NCBI GenBank assembly: GCA_035527455.1
Contig: DATLAN010000366.1
Coordinates: 1 to 22,752 of the forward strand
Origin: DATLAN01 sp035527455
GTDB lineage: Bacteria; Planctomycetota; Planctomycetia; Pirellulales; Thermoguttaceae
Reading direction: 5' to 3'
DNA: 22,752 nucleotides
Below, in pieces: positions 1 through 7,188 of this stretch. A program made the position numbers and the translations under genes. Each line of letters begins with the position of its first letter. Positions within the stretch are counted from its first letter, which is position 1. The notes under the pieces were generated by a model, which did not search any database, was not told where the DNA came from, and worked only from the letters and a program-made list of their open reading frames with translations.

Positions 1-12
1 TTGGCAGGTTTT

Positions 13-44
13 CCACGCCCTTCGTTCCTCAGGGCGTGCCACCC
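13..44. repeat. Partial copy of the palindromic intergenic element (family A)
   Basis: This stretch matches one arm of the large palindromes at 3776-3942 and 16300-16414; its core includes TTCGTTCCTCAGGGCGTGCC. Only one arm is visible because the window begins at base 1, so the other arm may lie outside. It sits 38 bp beyond the stop of the minus-strand sigma factor gene, the same 3'-end placement as the other two copies. Confidence 0.75.
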
Positions 45-81
45 TCGCTGAAAAATGTACAGGTTATTTCTGCGCGGAACC

Positions 82-1758
82 TTAGCTGGGGAAGTCGATC
101 TTTTCGTCGTCGGCCGCCTTGCGGAGCTTGCTCAACGCGCGGGCTTCGATCTGGCGGATGCGCTCCTTGGTCACGCCCAACTCGGCACCCACCTGCTTGA
201 GCGTCAACGGTTCCTCGCCACGCTCCAGCCCGAAGCGGCGGATGATGATCTTCTGCTCGCGCTCGTCCAGCCGATCGAGGATCTTCTCGACCTGGAACTC
301 CCGCTGCAACTGGGCCGACTCCTGCTCGAATTGATCGTCCCGATCGTCCTCGGTCGAGGTGAACATCTCGGCATGGCTGGTGCGGAAGCGGTCGCGGTGG
401 CGATGTTCGTCGGGGATGGTTCGGGCGAAATTCTTCATGATCGCCCAACTGGCGTACGTGCTGAACTTGTTGCCCCGGGCGTAGTCGAACTTCTCCACCG
501 CCCGCATCAGCGACATATTCCCGTCGCTGACCAGTTCGAAGAAGTTTTCCGTCGGCCCCACGTGCCGCTTGGCGATCGAGACGACCAGCCGCAAATTGGC
601 GCGGATGATCTGGTTCTTCGTCTCCACGGCCTGCTGATGGCAGGTCTCGATCTGGTCCATCAAGCTGCTCTTGGCCCGAGCCGGGTCGAGCCGCTCGCGC
701 AGCCTGGTGGCCTTGTACTTCAGGTAGTTGATCTTGCGGAACAGGTGGGCTTCCTGCGCACGGGTCAACAACGGGACCTCATACAGGCTGGCCAGGTAAG
801 GCGGCAAACCGCTGGGCAGGCGCATTTTCTTCTTAGGCTCGTCTTCGTCGGCCGGAATGGGGCCCAGGATCTCCTCTTCACGTTTCGTCGAGCGCACTCG
901 GACGAATTCGTCGTTGGGAATGTAGTCCAACGGCAATTCCAGAAGTTTCTCCGCACGCATCTCGGCGATGATCCGGTAGATGCTCGTGCGGGTGCGGCAG
1001 AACCGCCTGGCCAAGGCATCGACCGATTCCCCGCGGCGGTATTGCTGGTAGATTCTCCGCTTCGTTTCCGCCCGCAACGGCCCGTAGTTGTCCGGGAAAA
1101 TGGCCACGTCGGGATGGTCCTGGTCGAACTGCTTGAGCGTGTAGCGGATGGTTTCGGCGCTGCGGCCGGTTTTTCGGGCAAGCCGCTTGGTCACGTCGGC
1201 AGGACAGCCGCCGGCACGGGCCAAACGCCGGGCACGTTGGATGATCGAGGACCGCTCATCGTCGGTCAACTGGCTGAAACGGGCGCCTCGGCGCACGCGT
1301 TCGTGGTTCCCCGCCACGAATCGGTCCACGGAACTCTGCAGGAACCCCACCCGCTTGCGGCCGGCCATCACGAACCGACGGCTCACCAGACCCTGGCGAC
1401 GCCAGCGGGAAATGGTCTTGGTCGAGACCTGGAACTGCTTGGCCAACTCCTCGACCGTCATCACGCGCTGTCCGACGGCCTCGGCCGGAACGTTGGCCGC
1501 GTCGGAAACGTCCTCGACGAACAGCCGCAAGTCGTGGCTGGCCTCTTCGCCGGAGAGTTTCAGGTCGGGATAAGCCTCCGGGCGGAAGTCGGTGATCCGG
1601 AAGCAGACGTACTGATAAGAGTAGGTACGCTGGGGGTCGAGTTCCCCCAGGAGTTTCTCCGCTTTCTCCACCTGCTCGATTTTCTTCTGCCTCGGGGCGA
1701 ATCGGACCTGTTGATCGCGGAGTTGTCGAATCGCCGGATTGCGGTAATCGGTGTGCAT
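82..1758 (-). CDS. Sigma-70 family RNA polymerase sigma factor with N-terminal helix-turn-helix extension
   Basis: 558 residues. The C-terminal half is a sigma-70 factor: a region 1.2-like helix near 328-350; region 2 at about 383-449 with NLRLVVSIAKRHV and the KFDYARGNKFSTYASWAIMK stretch that recognises the -10 element and melts DNA; region 4 at about 494-548 with LTLKQVGAELGVTKERIRQI, the -35-binding HTH. Region 3 looks short and acidic (about 455-490). The N-terminal 300 residues are not part of a standard housekeeping factor. They hold a MerR-like HTH at about 100-145 (VEELAKQFQVSTKTISRWRR) and two more HTH-like segments near 185-210 and 240-268. The ATG at 1758 is preceded by a purine-rich AGGAAAGGGG. 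Family knowledge: planctomycetes carry several sigma factors of this kind; the regulon cannot be read from the sequence. It is transcribed away from the secreted-protein gene at 2419. Confidence 0.93.
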   Translation of the reverse strand: MHTDYRNPAIRQLRDQQVRFAPRQKKIEQVEKAEKLLGELDPQRTYSYQYVCFRITDFRPEAYPDLKLSGEEASHDLRLFVEDVSDAANVPAEAVGQRVMTVEELAKQFQVSTKTISRWRRQGLVSRRFVMAGRKRVGFLQSSVDRFVAGNHERVRRGARFSQLTDDERSSIIQRARRLARAGGCPADVTKRLARKTGRSAETIRYTLKQFDQDHPDVAIFPDNYGPLRAETKRRIYQQYRRGESVDALARRFCRTRTSIYRIIAEMRAEKLLELPLDYIPNDEFVRVRSTKREEEILGPIPADEDEPKKKMRLPSGLPPYLASLYEVPLLTRAQEAHLFRKINYLKYKATRLRERLDPARAKSSLMDQIETCHQQAVETKNQIIRANLRLVVSIAKRHVGPTENFFELVSDGNMSLMRAVEKFDYARGNKFSTYASWAIMKNFARTIPDEHRHRDRFRTSHAEMFTSTEDDRDDQFEQESAQLQREFQVEKILDRLDEREQKIIIRRFGLERGEEPLTLKQVGAELGVTKERIRQIEARALSKLRKAADDEKIDFPS

Positions 1759-1881
1759 CTCAGACCCCTTTCCTCGCGGGCCTTGCCCTAATGCCCTCGG
1801 CGAGTCGTTCGCCGGTCAAGGCTCGCGTGCCTGCCCTCGGCCGACCCTCGTTGGCCGGCCCTGTAAAACCTGATACTTTGG

Positions 1882-1909
1882 AGTATATCTGAATCGTCGT
1901 TTTTGACAG
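1882..1909 (-). promoter_or_regulatory. Predicted promoter of the sigma factor gene, overlapped by a dyad
   Basis: On the minus strand, CTGTCA (1909-1904, 4 of 6 to the -35 consensus) and TATACT (1887-1882, 5 of 6 to -10) are 16 bp apart. The start codon lies about 120 bp downstream. A perfect dyad ATACT-TTGG-AGTAT at 1873-1886 covers most of the -10, a good position for an operator. Prediction only. Confidence 0.4.
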
Positions 1910-2073
1910 CCCCGGCGAACAAAAACGCGTTCTTTTCATCCGTATTAGTGTTGTACGCATGTAAGTCTGTGGAAGTCCGCCGGAAGTTCGCGTTTCGGTC
2001 CGGCTTTTCTTCGCGGTTTCTCATCGGAAAACGGACTCGCGACGTGTTTATCGATGTAACTCTCTGTCTGCCA

Positions 2074-2112
2074 TAACCTTGAATTTAGACGCCTAAAGCT
2101 GTCAAAAGGTTA
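2074..2112. promoter_or_regulatory. Nested dyad between divergent genes
   Basis: Outer arms TAACCTT (2074-2080) and AAGGTTA (2106-2112) enclose inner arms TTTAG (2084-2088) and CTAAA (2093-2097). This could be a regulator-binding site or a transcript hairpin. No ORF covers it. Function unknown. Confidence 0.4.
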
Positions 2113-2418
2113 CAAGAAATCGAGGGTCCCGTGGGATTTCCGGTGGAAAGTTCCTGAATTTTCTCCCCGTTCCCCCCAAACGAATGTCTGGACACAAGGG
2201 CAGAAACCAGCCTGCTTTACCTATTTTTCCCGTGTTGCGCCGACCGGAGTAGAATGGCCGTTACTTTCCGTGAACTCCGGCGACCTTCGAAGTCGATCAT
2301 GCGAGTGCAGTGCGACTAGGTGGAATGAGGGGGACTATCCACGAAGAGCACGAAGAAACACCAAGATGTCCCTTATTGTGGGGTGTATCCTATGGGCATG
2401 TTTACCTGTCAGTCTGAC

Positions 2419-3777
2419 ATGAAAAGGGCTTTTCTCCGAGTCGCCACCGTTGTCTTTGCCCTGCTGGGCGTCGCAGAGCTGACCGCTGCGGTGCTTTGCG
2501 CCGAGCCGACGTACGAGTTCACCAGCGGTCGAGAACTCGGACAGACCGACCGCGTTACCGTCGTGTTGGAAGTCGGCGGCGATGTGATCAACAAGGTCGA
2601 GGGCAAGATCGAGCGGGCGAAAATGAGCGTTGTGTGCAACCTCAACTACGCCGAGCGAACACTGGAGGTGCCCCGCGACGACGCCGGCCGATGGCGGGCG
2701 GTCCGGTACTACGACCAGGCCACGGCAGTCGTCAAGGTAAGCGAAGACGGCCTGAAGCTGACGCTCTCACCCCAGCGGCAACTCATCGGCGCGGAGATCG
2801 AGGCCGAGGAGGTCACCCTCTTCGCCCCCCAGGGGCCGCTCACCCGGGACGAGCTGGAACTGATCGACGTGCAGGGCAACAGCCTGCTGTTGGACCGGTT
2901 CCTTCCGCAAGAGCCGGTGGCCGTGGGCGATACCTGGAAACACTCGGAAGGGTTGGTGGCCGCGTTGTTGGGGGTAGAACGCGTTGCCGAGGCGGACGTG
3001 CGGAGCACGCTGGGCGAAGTGACCGACACGGTGGCCCGGTTCGACATGTCCGGACGCGTCGAGGGGGCCGTCTACGGCGTAACGACCGAGATCAGCGTGA
3101 AGGCCAAGTACCGCTTCGACCTGCGCCGCAAACGGATCGACTGGTTCACCATGCTGGTCGAAGAGAAGCGGAACGCCAGCCCCGTGGCAGACGGCGTGGA
3201 CGCGGTCGCCCGGCTGAAGGTCCAGATCGAGCCCTCCGAGGGCGCTGCCGAACTGGCCGATGCCGCCTTGCAGGAGATTCCCTCGAGTGCCACCGCCGCC
3301 ATGACGGAACTGGCCTACGCGTCGGCCGAAGGCGGTTGGCGGTTTACCCACGACCGCCGCTGGCACGTGTACCGCGACCAACCGCAACTGGCCGTGCTGC
3401 GGATGATGGACCGTGGCGAGTTGATCGCCCAGTGCAACGTGTCCTCGCTGCCGAAGCTTCCGCCCGAGAAAACGGTTTCCCTCGGCCAGTTCCAGGAGGA
3501 GGTCAAGAAGGCGTTGGGCGAGGGCTTCGAGGAATTCGCCGAGGTCGGTCAGTGGGAAGAAGGCGACGATCGCCGCGTCTACCAGGTGAACGTCCGGGGC
3601 AAGGCCTCCGAGATGCCGATCCAGTGGAACTATTACCTGATCGTCGACGGGCAGGGCCGCCGGGTCGTGTTCGCGTTCACCTTCGAAAGCAGATTGGCGG
3701 ATCGCTTCCAGGGGGCCGACCGGAATCTGGTCCGCTCGCTCCGCTTCGCCGACGCCAAGTTGGCCGACGGAGACTAG
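2419..3777 (+). CDS. Secreted protein of unknown function
   Basis: 452 residues from the ATG at 2419, chosen because translation from there gives a clean signal peptide: KR at residues 2-3, then a hydrophobic stretch to about residue 25 and a likely cleavage near AVLCAEP. The in-frame ATG at 2383 would put ten polar residues ahead of it. No Shine-Dalgarno sequence is obvious. The mature protein is rich in alternating beta-strand patterns and lacks further membrane segments. The N-terminal two thirds resemble a lipoprotein-like beta domain (VAVGDTWKHSEG, AKYRFDLRRKRIDWF). The last 130 residues (FTHDRRWHVYRDQ to VRSLRF) form a separate domain reminiscent of the PsbP/Mog1-like fold, by pattern only. 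No catalytic motif was seen. The stop codon abuts the palindromic element at 3776, so the gene is probably monocistronic. Confidence 0.85.
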   Translation: MKRAFLRVATVVFALLGVAELTAAVLCAEPTYEFTSGRELGQTDRVTVVLEVGGDVINKVEGKIERAKMSVVCNLNYAERTLEVPRDDAGRWRAVRYYDQATAVVKVSEDGLKLTLSPQRQLIGAEIEAEEVTLFAPQGPLTRDELELIDVQGNSLLLDRFLPQEPVAVGDTWKHSEGLVAALLGVERVAEADVRSTLGEVTDTVARFDMSGRVEGAVYGVTTEISVKAKYRFDLRRKRIDWFTMLVEEKRNASPVADGVDAVARLKVQIEPSEGAAELADAALQEIPSSATAAMTELAYASAEGGWRFTHDRRWHVYRDQPQLAVLRMMDRGELIAQCNVSSLPKLPPEKTVSLGQFQEEVKKALGEGFEEFAEVGQWEEGDDRRVYQVNVRGKASEMPIQWNYYLIVDGQGRRVVFAFTFESRLADRFQGADRNLVRSLRFADAKLADGD

Positions 3778-3942
3778 CACCAAACGGTTTTTCTGCGGTC
3801 TGGCATTAAGTTTGGGATGTCACGGTGGGTGGCACGCCCTGAGGAACGAAGGGCGTGTTTTCCCGACATACCACGCCCTTCGTTCCTCAGGGCGTGCCAC
3901 CCCAGAATTCACCGCAACGATGTCAAAAAACCGTTTGGTGCT
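3776..3942. repeat. Family A palindromic element, complete copy with outer and inner inverted repeats
   Basis: Outer inverted repeats start AGCACCAAACGGTTTTT (3776-3792) and end with its complement (3926-3942). Inside are perfect 31-bp arms at 3827-3857 and 3872-3902 with a 14-base loop. The element fills the gap between two convergent stop codons (3777 plus, 3951 minus) and its first base overlaps the TAG at 3775-3777. As RNA it would form a very strong hairpin from either strand, so it may act as a bidirectional terminator. There is no ORF large enough for a transposase, so it would be non-autonomous if mobile. Confidence 0.85.
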
Positions 3943-3950
3943 GGGGACGG

Positions 3951-5039
3951 CTATCGCTGGACGCGTCCCGACGCCTGACCGGCGGCTAGTGCCCGGATTT
4001 CTTCCAGCGTGGCGTAGTTCGCGTCGCCGGGGATGGAGTGCTTGAGGCAGCTTGCCGCGGTGGCGAAGATAACCGCACTGGCCGAGTCGGCGCAGTCGTC
4101 CGAATCCAGGGCGTAGATCAAACCGGCGGCGAACGAATCTCCGGCCCCTACGCGATCGACGATGTGGCGAATCTCGTACGGCCGATAATTGCCCTGGCCG
4201 TCCAGCGGGGCGAAAAAAGTTCTGTTGGCTTCGGCGTGGAAGAGCATTGCGCCCCAGTTGTTGTGACTGGCCGAGATGCTCTCGCGCAGCGTGATCGCCA
4301 CCAGGCCGACGTTGGGGAATTGCTCGTGAATCTGCCGGGCCACCGCACCGTAGGCCGCCGGATCGATCCTTCCCAGTTCGACCGAAGTGCCGTGGGCGTG
4401 GATGCCCAGCACCTTCTCGGCGTCTTCCTCGTTGCCGATGACCAGGTCGACGTACGACAGGATCTGCGACATGCACTGCCGGGCGAGCGTTTGGGCGTCG
4501 GTTCCCGGCTGCCAGCGCCAGAGCTTTTTGCGGAAATTCAGGTCGCAGGAGACGGTCGCGCCGGCCGCTTTGGCTGCCCGGACCAATTCGAGCGTGCTGC
4601 GGAAGGCGTTCTCGCTCAGCGAGGGCGTGATGCCGGTCACGTGCAGCCGGGTGACGCCTTCCAGCGCGGCGTCGAAGTCGTACTCCTCCGGTTCGGCCAG
4701 GCTGACGGCGCTTTGCCGGCGATCGTAGATCACCTTCGAGCTGCGTTGATTGGCGCCGCCTTCGAGGAAGTAGATGCCCAGTCGCCCTTGGTCGCGCCAA
4801 AGGATGCAATCGGTGTCGATGCCCAATCCTCGCAGCGCGCCGGCGAGACTCTCGGCTATCACGTGTTTCGGCAGGGCCGTAAGGTATCGCGTTTTCCGGC
4901 CGAGCAGGGCCAGCGAACAACACACGTTGGATTCACCGCCACCGAAGGTACAATCCAGCGCCCCGGGCAGAGCCTGCCGAAAGCGCAGCATCCCCGGCGG
5001 GGTCATGCGCATCATGATCTCGCCGAACGCGAGGAACAT
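3951..5039 (-). CDS. kdgK: PfkB-family sugar kinase, 2-keto-3-deoxygluconate kinase type
   Basis: 362 residues, normal for ribokinase-fold kinases. The ATG at 5039 gives MFLAFGEIMMRMTPPG, the usual opening of KDG kinases, and has AAAGG seven bases upstream; the longer open frame to 5180 adds 47 unrelated residues. Seen motifs: substrate-binding GGGESNV (33-39), DLNFRKKLWRW (167-177), and the PfkB signature DRVGAGD (295-301), whose final Asp is the catalytic base that activates the sugar hydroxyl. Known role of the family: ATP-dependent phosphorylation of 2-keto-3-deoxygluconate, feeding uronate and polysaccharide breakdown products into central metabolism; cytosolic. The exact sugar is inferred, and another keto- or aldose substrate is possible. 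A DUF3467 gene lies 97 bp upstream on the same strand and may be cotranscribed. Confidence 0.9.
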   Translation of the reverse strand: MFLAFGEIMMRMTPPGMLRFRQALPGALDCTFGGGESNVCCSLALLGRKTRYLTALPKHVIAESLAGALRGLGIDTDCILWRDQGRLGIYFLEGGANQRSSKVIYDRRQSAVSLAEPEEYDFDAALEGVTRLHVTGITPSLSENAFRSTLELVRAAKAAGATVSCDLNFRKKLWRWQPGTDAQTLARQCMSQILSYVDLVIGNEEDAEKVLGIHAHGTSVELGRIDPAAYGAVARQIHEQFPNVGLVAITLRESISASHNNWGAMLFHAEANRTFFAPLDGQGNYRPYEIRHIVDRVGAGDSFAAGLIYALDSDDCADSASAVIFATAASCLKHSIPGDANYATLEEIRALAAGQASGRVQR

Positions 5040-5136
5040 GGGAAGGCCTTTCGTCTGTCGCACGCCGCCGTGAGCATTTTGGCGAGCCTCTCGGAGCGTA
5101 TTCACGGATTTGCCCCGAGATGGGTCCCTTTGCACG

Positions 5137-5526
5137 TCACCCGCGCCGGACGCGCTTTTGAACGTCGGTCTCGAGGACACCGAAGGCGGCTTCGTGGCGC
5201 TGGACCGTCAGTGTCAGAACGTGCAGCAAGCGTTTTGCGGTATACAAGTTGGTGATGATCCGCTGCGTTACCGCGATCGGCTGCGTCGGCACTCCGAAAG
5301 GCTGCGGATTGAGCCCGAAATCGATGAGCAACTCCTCGGGCGTGCCCGTTACACGGCAAAAATTGGCGTAGCAGGCTACTGCCTTCGAGTCGTCTATCTC
5401 GACTTGCGCGGGCTGTGGTTGTTGCGGGGCCTGAGGTTCGGAAGCGGATTGGGGGACATCCGTCGAGGGCGTCCCGCCGTTTTCTTGCGGGTCTTCCAAT
5501 GCATAACTCCTTCTCATGAGAATCAT
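5137..5526 (-). CDS. DUF3467 family protein
   Basis: Up to 129 residues. The conserved part, from about residue 52, reads YANFCRVTGTPEELLIDFGLNP, then IAVTQRIITNLYTAKRLLHVL and a C-terminal HEAAFGVLETDV, the pattern of the small uncharacterised family DUF3467. The first 45 residues are Pro/Gln-rich and look disordered. The start is uncertain. ATGs at 5526 and 5517 lack a ribosome site, whereas AGAAGGAG stands seven bases before an in-frame TTG at 5499 that would give MEDPQENGG. Cytosolic, no membrane segment. Function unknown. It precedes the sugar kinase gene by 97 bp in the same direction. Confidence 0.85.
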   Translation of the reverse strand: MILMRRSYALEDPQENGGTPSTDVPQSASEPQAPQQPQPAQVEIDDSKAVACYANFCRVTGTPEELLIDFGLNPQPFGVPTQPIAVTQRIITNLYTAKRLLHVLTLTVQRHEAAFGVLETDVQKRVRRG

Positions 5527-5659
5527 CGTTTACGACTCGAGTCTTGGCTGACGCACGCCCGCGCGCTACCGAGCCCTACCGGCCGCGTCTCGATCTTCCG
5601 GCGGGCAATTCGGCGTCGGAAATCCTTTGCAAACGTCAAACGAGACGGTGTCCGGAGAT

Positions 5660-6199
5660 TCACTCCTTGGCAAGGCGATTGCTTTCTTCCGAGCGCTCCT
5701 TCACGGAGCGAAACGGCATTCCGTCGATGCGTTCGTAGCGCTCGGCGCGCAGGAACCAGAATGCCAACCCACCGGTGTTATGATAGACTCCGGGCGTTCT
5801 CGTGCCTCGCACTACATTGGCACGAACTCCCAACGAGCCCTTTTTGCCCGTCTTTCTCCACCCGCGCTGCTCCATGATGATGCGAACCACGACGCCGACC
5901 GCTTGCCGCAAGCGTTTTGCGCGACCAGGGTCCTTCGAAGCCAGAAAGCGATTGATCGTGGGATGAGCCTCGAGTTCTCGAACGACCCCCGCTAAGGCGG
6001 CCCTCTCGTGATGAATCTCCGCCTCCTCCATGCGACGCTGCCGCGCAGGGTCGTCGAAAAAGGCCAGGACGTCGTCGAACGGCTGTTCGGGATCGTCCAG
6101 CACATCGGCGAACGTTCTGCCCTGTCGATCCTCCATGAACCGTTTTCGCGTAATACGGACGGAACCCGGCATTGGCGACCTCTCTATGCATACGGACAT
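5660..6199 (-). CDS. Hypothetical protein, planctomycete-type, downstream of a small regulator-like gene
   Basis: 179 residues from the ATG at 6199 (GGAG about eight bases upstream); ATGs at 6172, with GAGAGG six bases upstream, and 6136 are alternatives. The sequence is charged and soluble, with acidic stretches near FADVLDDPEQPFDDVLAFFDD, a helical middle (VVRELEAHPTINRFLASKDP), and a basic C-terminal domain with RQAVGVVVRIIMEQRGWRKT, GKKGSL and NTGGLAFWFLRAERYE. No known catalytic motif was recognised. It follows the AT-hook/HTH/zinc-ribbon gene by 38 bp, so the two probably share a transcript. From memory, proteins ending in a similar WF-RAERY motif recur in planctomycetes, but this was not checked. 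Confidence 0.65.
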   Translation of the reverse strand: MSVCIERSPMPGSVRITRKRFMEDRQGRTFADVLDDPEQPFDDVLAFFDDPARQRRMEEAEIHHERAALAGVVRELEAHPTINRFLASKDPGRAKRLRQAVGVVVRIIMEQRGWRKTGKKGSLGVRANVVRGTRTPGVYHNTGGLAFWFLRAERYERIDGMPFRSVKERSEESNRLAKE

Positions 6200-6237
6200 T
6201 CTGTCATCTCCGGATTAGACGTGGTCGAAGTATCGTT

Positions 6238-6618
6238 TCATAGATAGCTGCATGCAATACACGGAACCAGGTTCAATTCAGCGTGGCACTTGGGACAGCG
6301 CAGGTGCTTGTCCAGCTTGAACCATTCGCCAAGTGGTATCCGCGCCACGGCGAGCTGCCTGACGGACGAGTCTTCGGCCGCATCAATGGTGCGGACCTCT
6401 TCGACAGTCAGTCCAACGGCTTCGGCGATCACTGCATACTCGGAAATCCCCATTTCCATAACGGCGATTGCGGCAGCAACCCGATAAGGCACCTCGATGC
6501 AGCGCTTCAGCGGATGCCGCCACGGTTTTCTCGGCCGCCCGCGTATCCCCGGACGCATACTTGCAGATTCGTTCGCACCCCGGGTGCGTACCATCACTCC
6601 TCCAGCTTCATCACCCAT
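6238..6618 (-). CDS. Small AT-hook / helix-turn-helix / zinc-ribbon protein
   Basis: 126 residues from the ATG at 6618 (AGGAA seven bases upstream); an ATG at 6594 with GGAGG four bases upstream is nearly as good. Three parts are visible: a basic AT-hook-like core RGRPRKP (26-32); an HTH-like helical segment at about 44-80 (YRVAAAIAVMEMGISEYAVIAEAVGLTVEEVRTID); and a C-terminal zinc ribbon with Cys108, Cys111, Cys120 and Cys123 (CPKC, CIAC). This suggests a DNA-binding regulator. The target is unknown; the 179-residue gene 38 bp downstream is the obvious partner. Two ACCTACAAA repeats about 150-170 bp upstream might be binding sites. Confidence 0.7.
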   Translation of the reverse strand: MGDEAGGVMVRTRGANESASMRPGIRGRPRKPWRHPLKRCIEVPYRVAAAIAVMEMGISEYAVIAEAVGLTVEEVRTIDAAEDSSVRQLAVARIPLGEWFKLDKHLRCPKCHAELNLVPCIACSYL

Positions 6619-6763
6619 CTTCAGGTTCCTGGGCTGCTGCCCCTGCCGCTGCGAGCTTTTCGGCCCGGCGTCCCACGGGCTGCAGGAAGTAATAACCGCC
6701 GGCCAGATCGCTTGTCGATCCGACCTGGACCGCTTGTACATTCGAGACCCATACATGCGAAAT

Positions 6764-6791
6764 ACGAACCTACAAAGAATGCACCTACAAA
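6764..6791. promoter_or_regulatory. Paired direct repeats upstream of the HTH/zinc-ribbon gene
   Basis: ACGAACCTACAAA (6764-6776) and ATGCACCTACAAA (6779-6791) match at 11 of 13 bases with a 15-bp period. They lie upstream of the minus-strand gene starting at 6618. A tandem operator is possible; there is no direct evidence. Confidence 0.3.
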
Positions 6792-6946
6792 TAGTGTATC
6801 GCAACAAGGCTCCCAATTCAATGGCGAGATTCAGGATTTCTCGAAATACGCCTTATGCCACACAGGTTGCCCCCGAACGGAGGGGCGCCAGCTTTAACGC
6901 AGGGGTGTTCCTGGTATGGATAGGCTACGCTCGTTTCGGGTCGTTT

Positions 6947-7153
6947 TGTATTGGTTCAGTCTGAAATGGAAGGCTGCACCCTGGGAGCAACGATACTCCC
7001 GGGGAAGTACCGGTGCCTCTTCTCTGTTCGCGTAAATGCCTGCAAGAACACGTCTTATCTGATCTTGGAATAGAGAAGAGGCACCGGTACTACTCTGTGT
7101 TTGCGTGCGAGGCCCTAATTTCACGTTCTTCCATTTCCAACTGAACCATTACA
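6947..7153. repeat. 207-bp nested inverted-repeat element, MITE-like candidate
   Basis: The ends are imperfect inverted repeats: TGTATT then GGTTCAGTCTGAAATGGAAG (6953-6972) at the left and the complement at 7128-7153 (18 of 20 in the core). Inside is a perfect 20-bp pair: AGTACCGGTGCCTCTTCTCT at 7006-7025 and its complement at 7072-7091. The spacers between outer and inner arms are 33 and 35 bp. There is no ORF inside. It lies 35 bp past the stop of the short GYF gene. No target-site duplication was recognised, so mobility is only inferred from form. Confidence 0.7.
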
Positions 7154-7188
7154 CTGCCTCTTGATAGTCGGTGTCACTGGAGAAGTCG

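Larger units (their letters stand above)
1759..2418. other. Divergent intergenic region, 660 bp
   Basis: This gap separates the divergent sigma factor and secreted-protein genes and is richer in A+T than the coding DNA. Short open frames run through its left side but show no family signal or good start context. It holds a predicted promoter for the sigma gene (1882-1909) and a dyad at 2074-2112. No confident promoter for the gene at 2419 was found. Confidence 0.6.
6619..7188. other. Intergenic region, 570 bp, no convincing gene
   Basis: The open frame of the HTH gene continues upstream to 6816 but that extension has no recognisable protein character. The right part is occupied by the nested inverted-repeat element 6947-7153. 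No RNA gene was recognised. Confidence 0.6.

Noticed and set aside
55..1791. Long plus-strand open frame (578 codons) opposite the sigma factor gene
   Set aside because: It mirrors the minus-strand gene in high-G+C DNA. The minus strand shows unmistakable sigma-70 regions; this frame has no family motif.
2329..2365. CCACGAAGAGCACGAAGAAA-like stretch as a possible repeat family
   Set aside because: It resembles A/G-rich snippets common in intergenic DNA, but no second copy was found in this window.
2496..3809. 437-codon plus-strand frame within the secreted-protein gene
   Set aside because: It is a +1 shadow, Arg/Gly-rich without domains; the 2419 frame has a signal peptide and a balanced composition.
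3820..4923. Minus-strand frame ending in a peptide derived from the family A repeat
   Set aside because: The C-terminal part is simply translation of the palindrome at 3776-3942 and the rest is a shadow of the kinase gene.
4038..5255. 405-codon plus-strand frame opposite the sugar kinase
   Set aside because: The minus strand has all PfkB motifs; this frame has none.
5505..5507. ATG right after AGAAGGAG as start of the DUF3467 gene
   Set aside because: It is out of frame with the conserved domain and soon meets a stop; the in-frame TTG at 5499 fits the ribosome site better.
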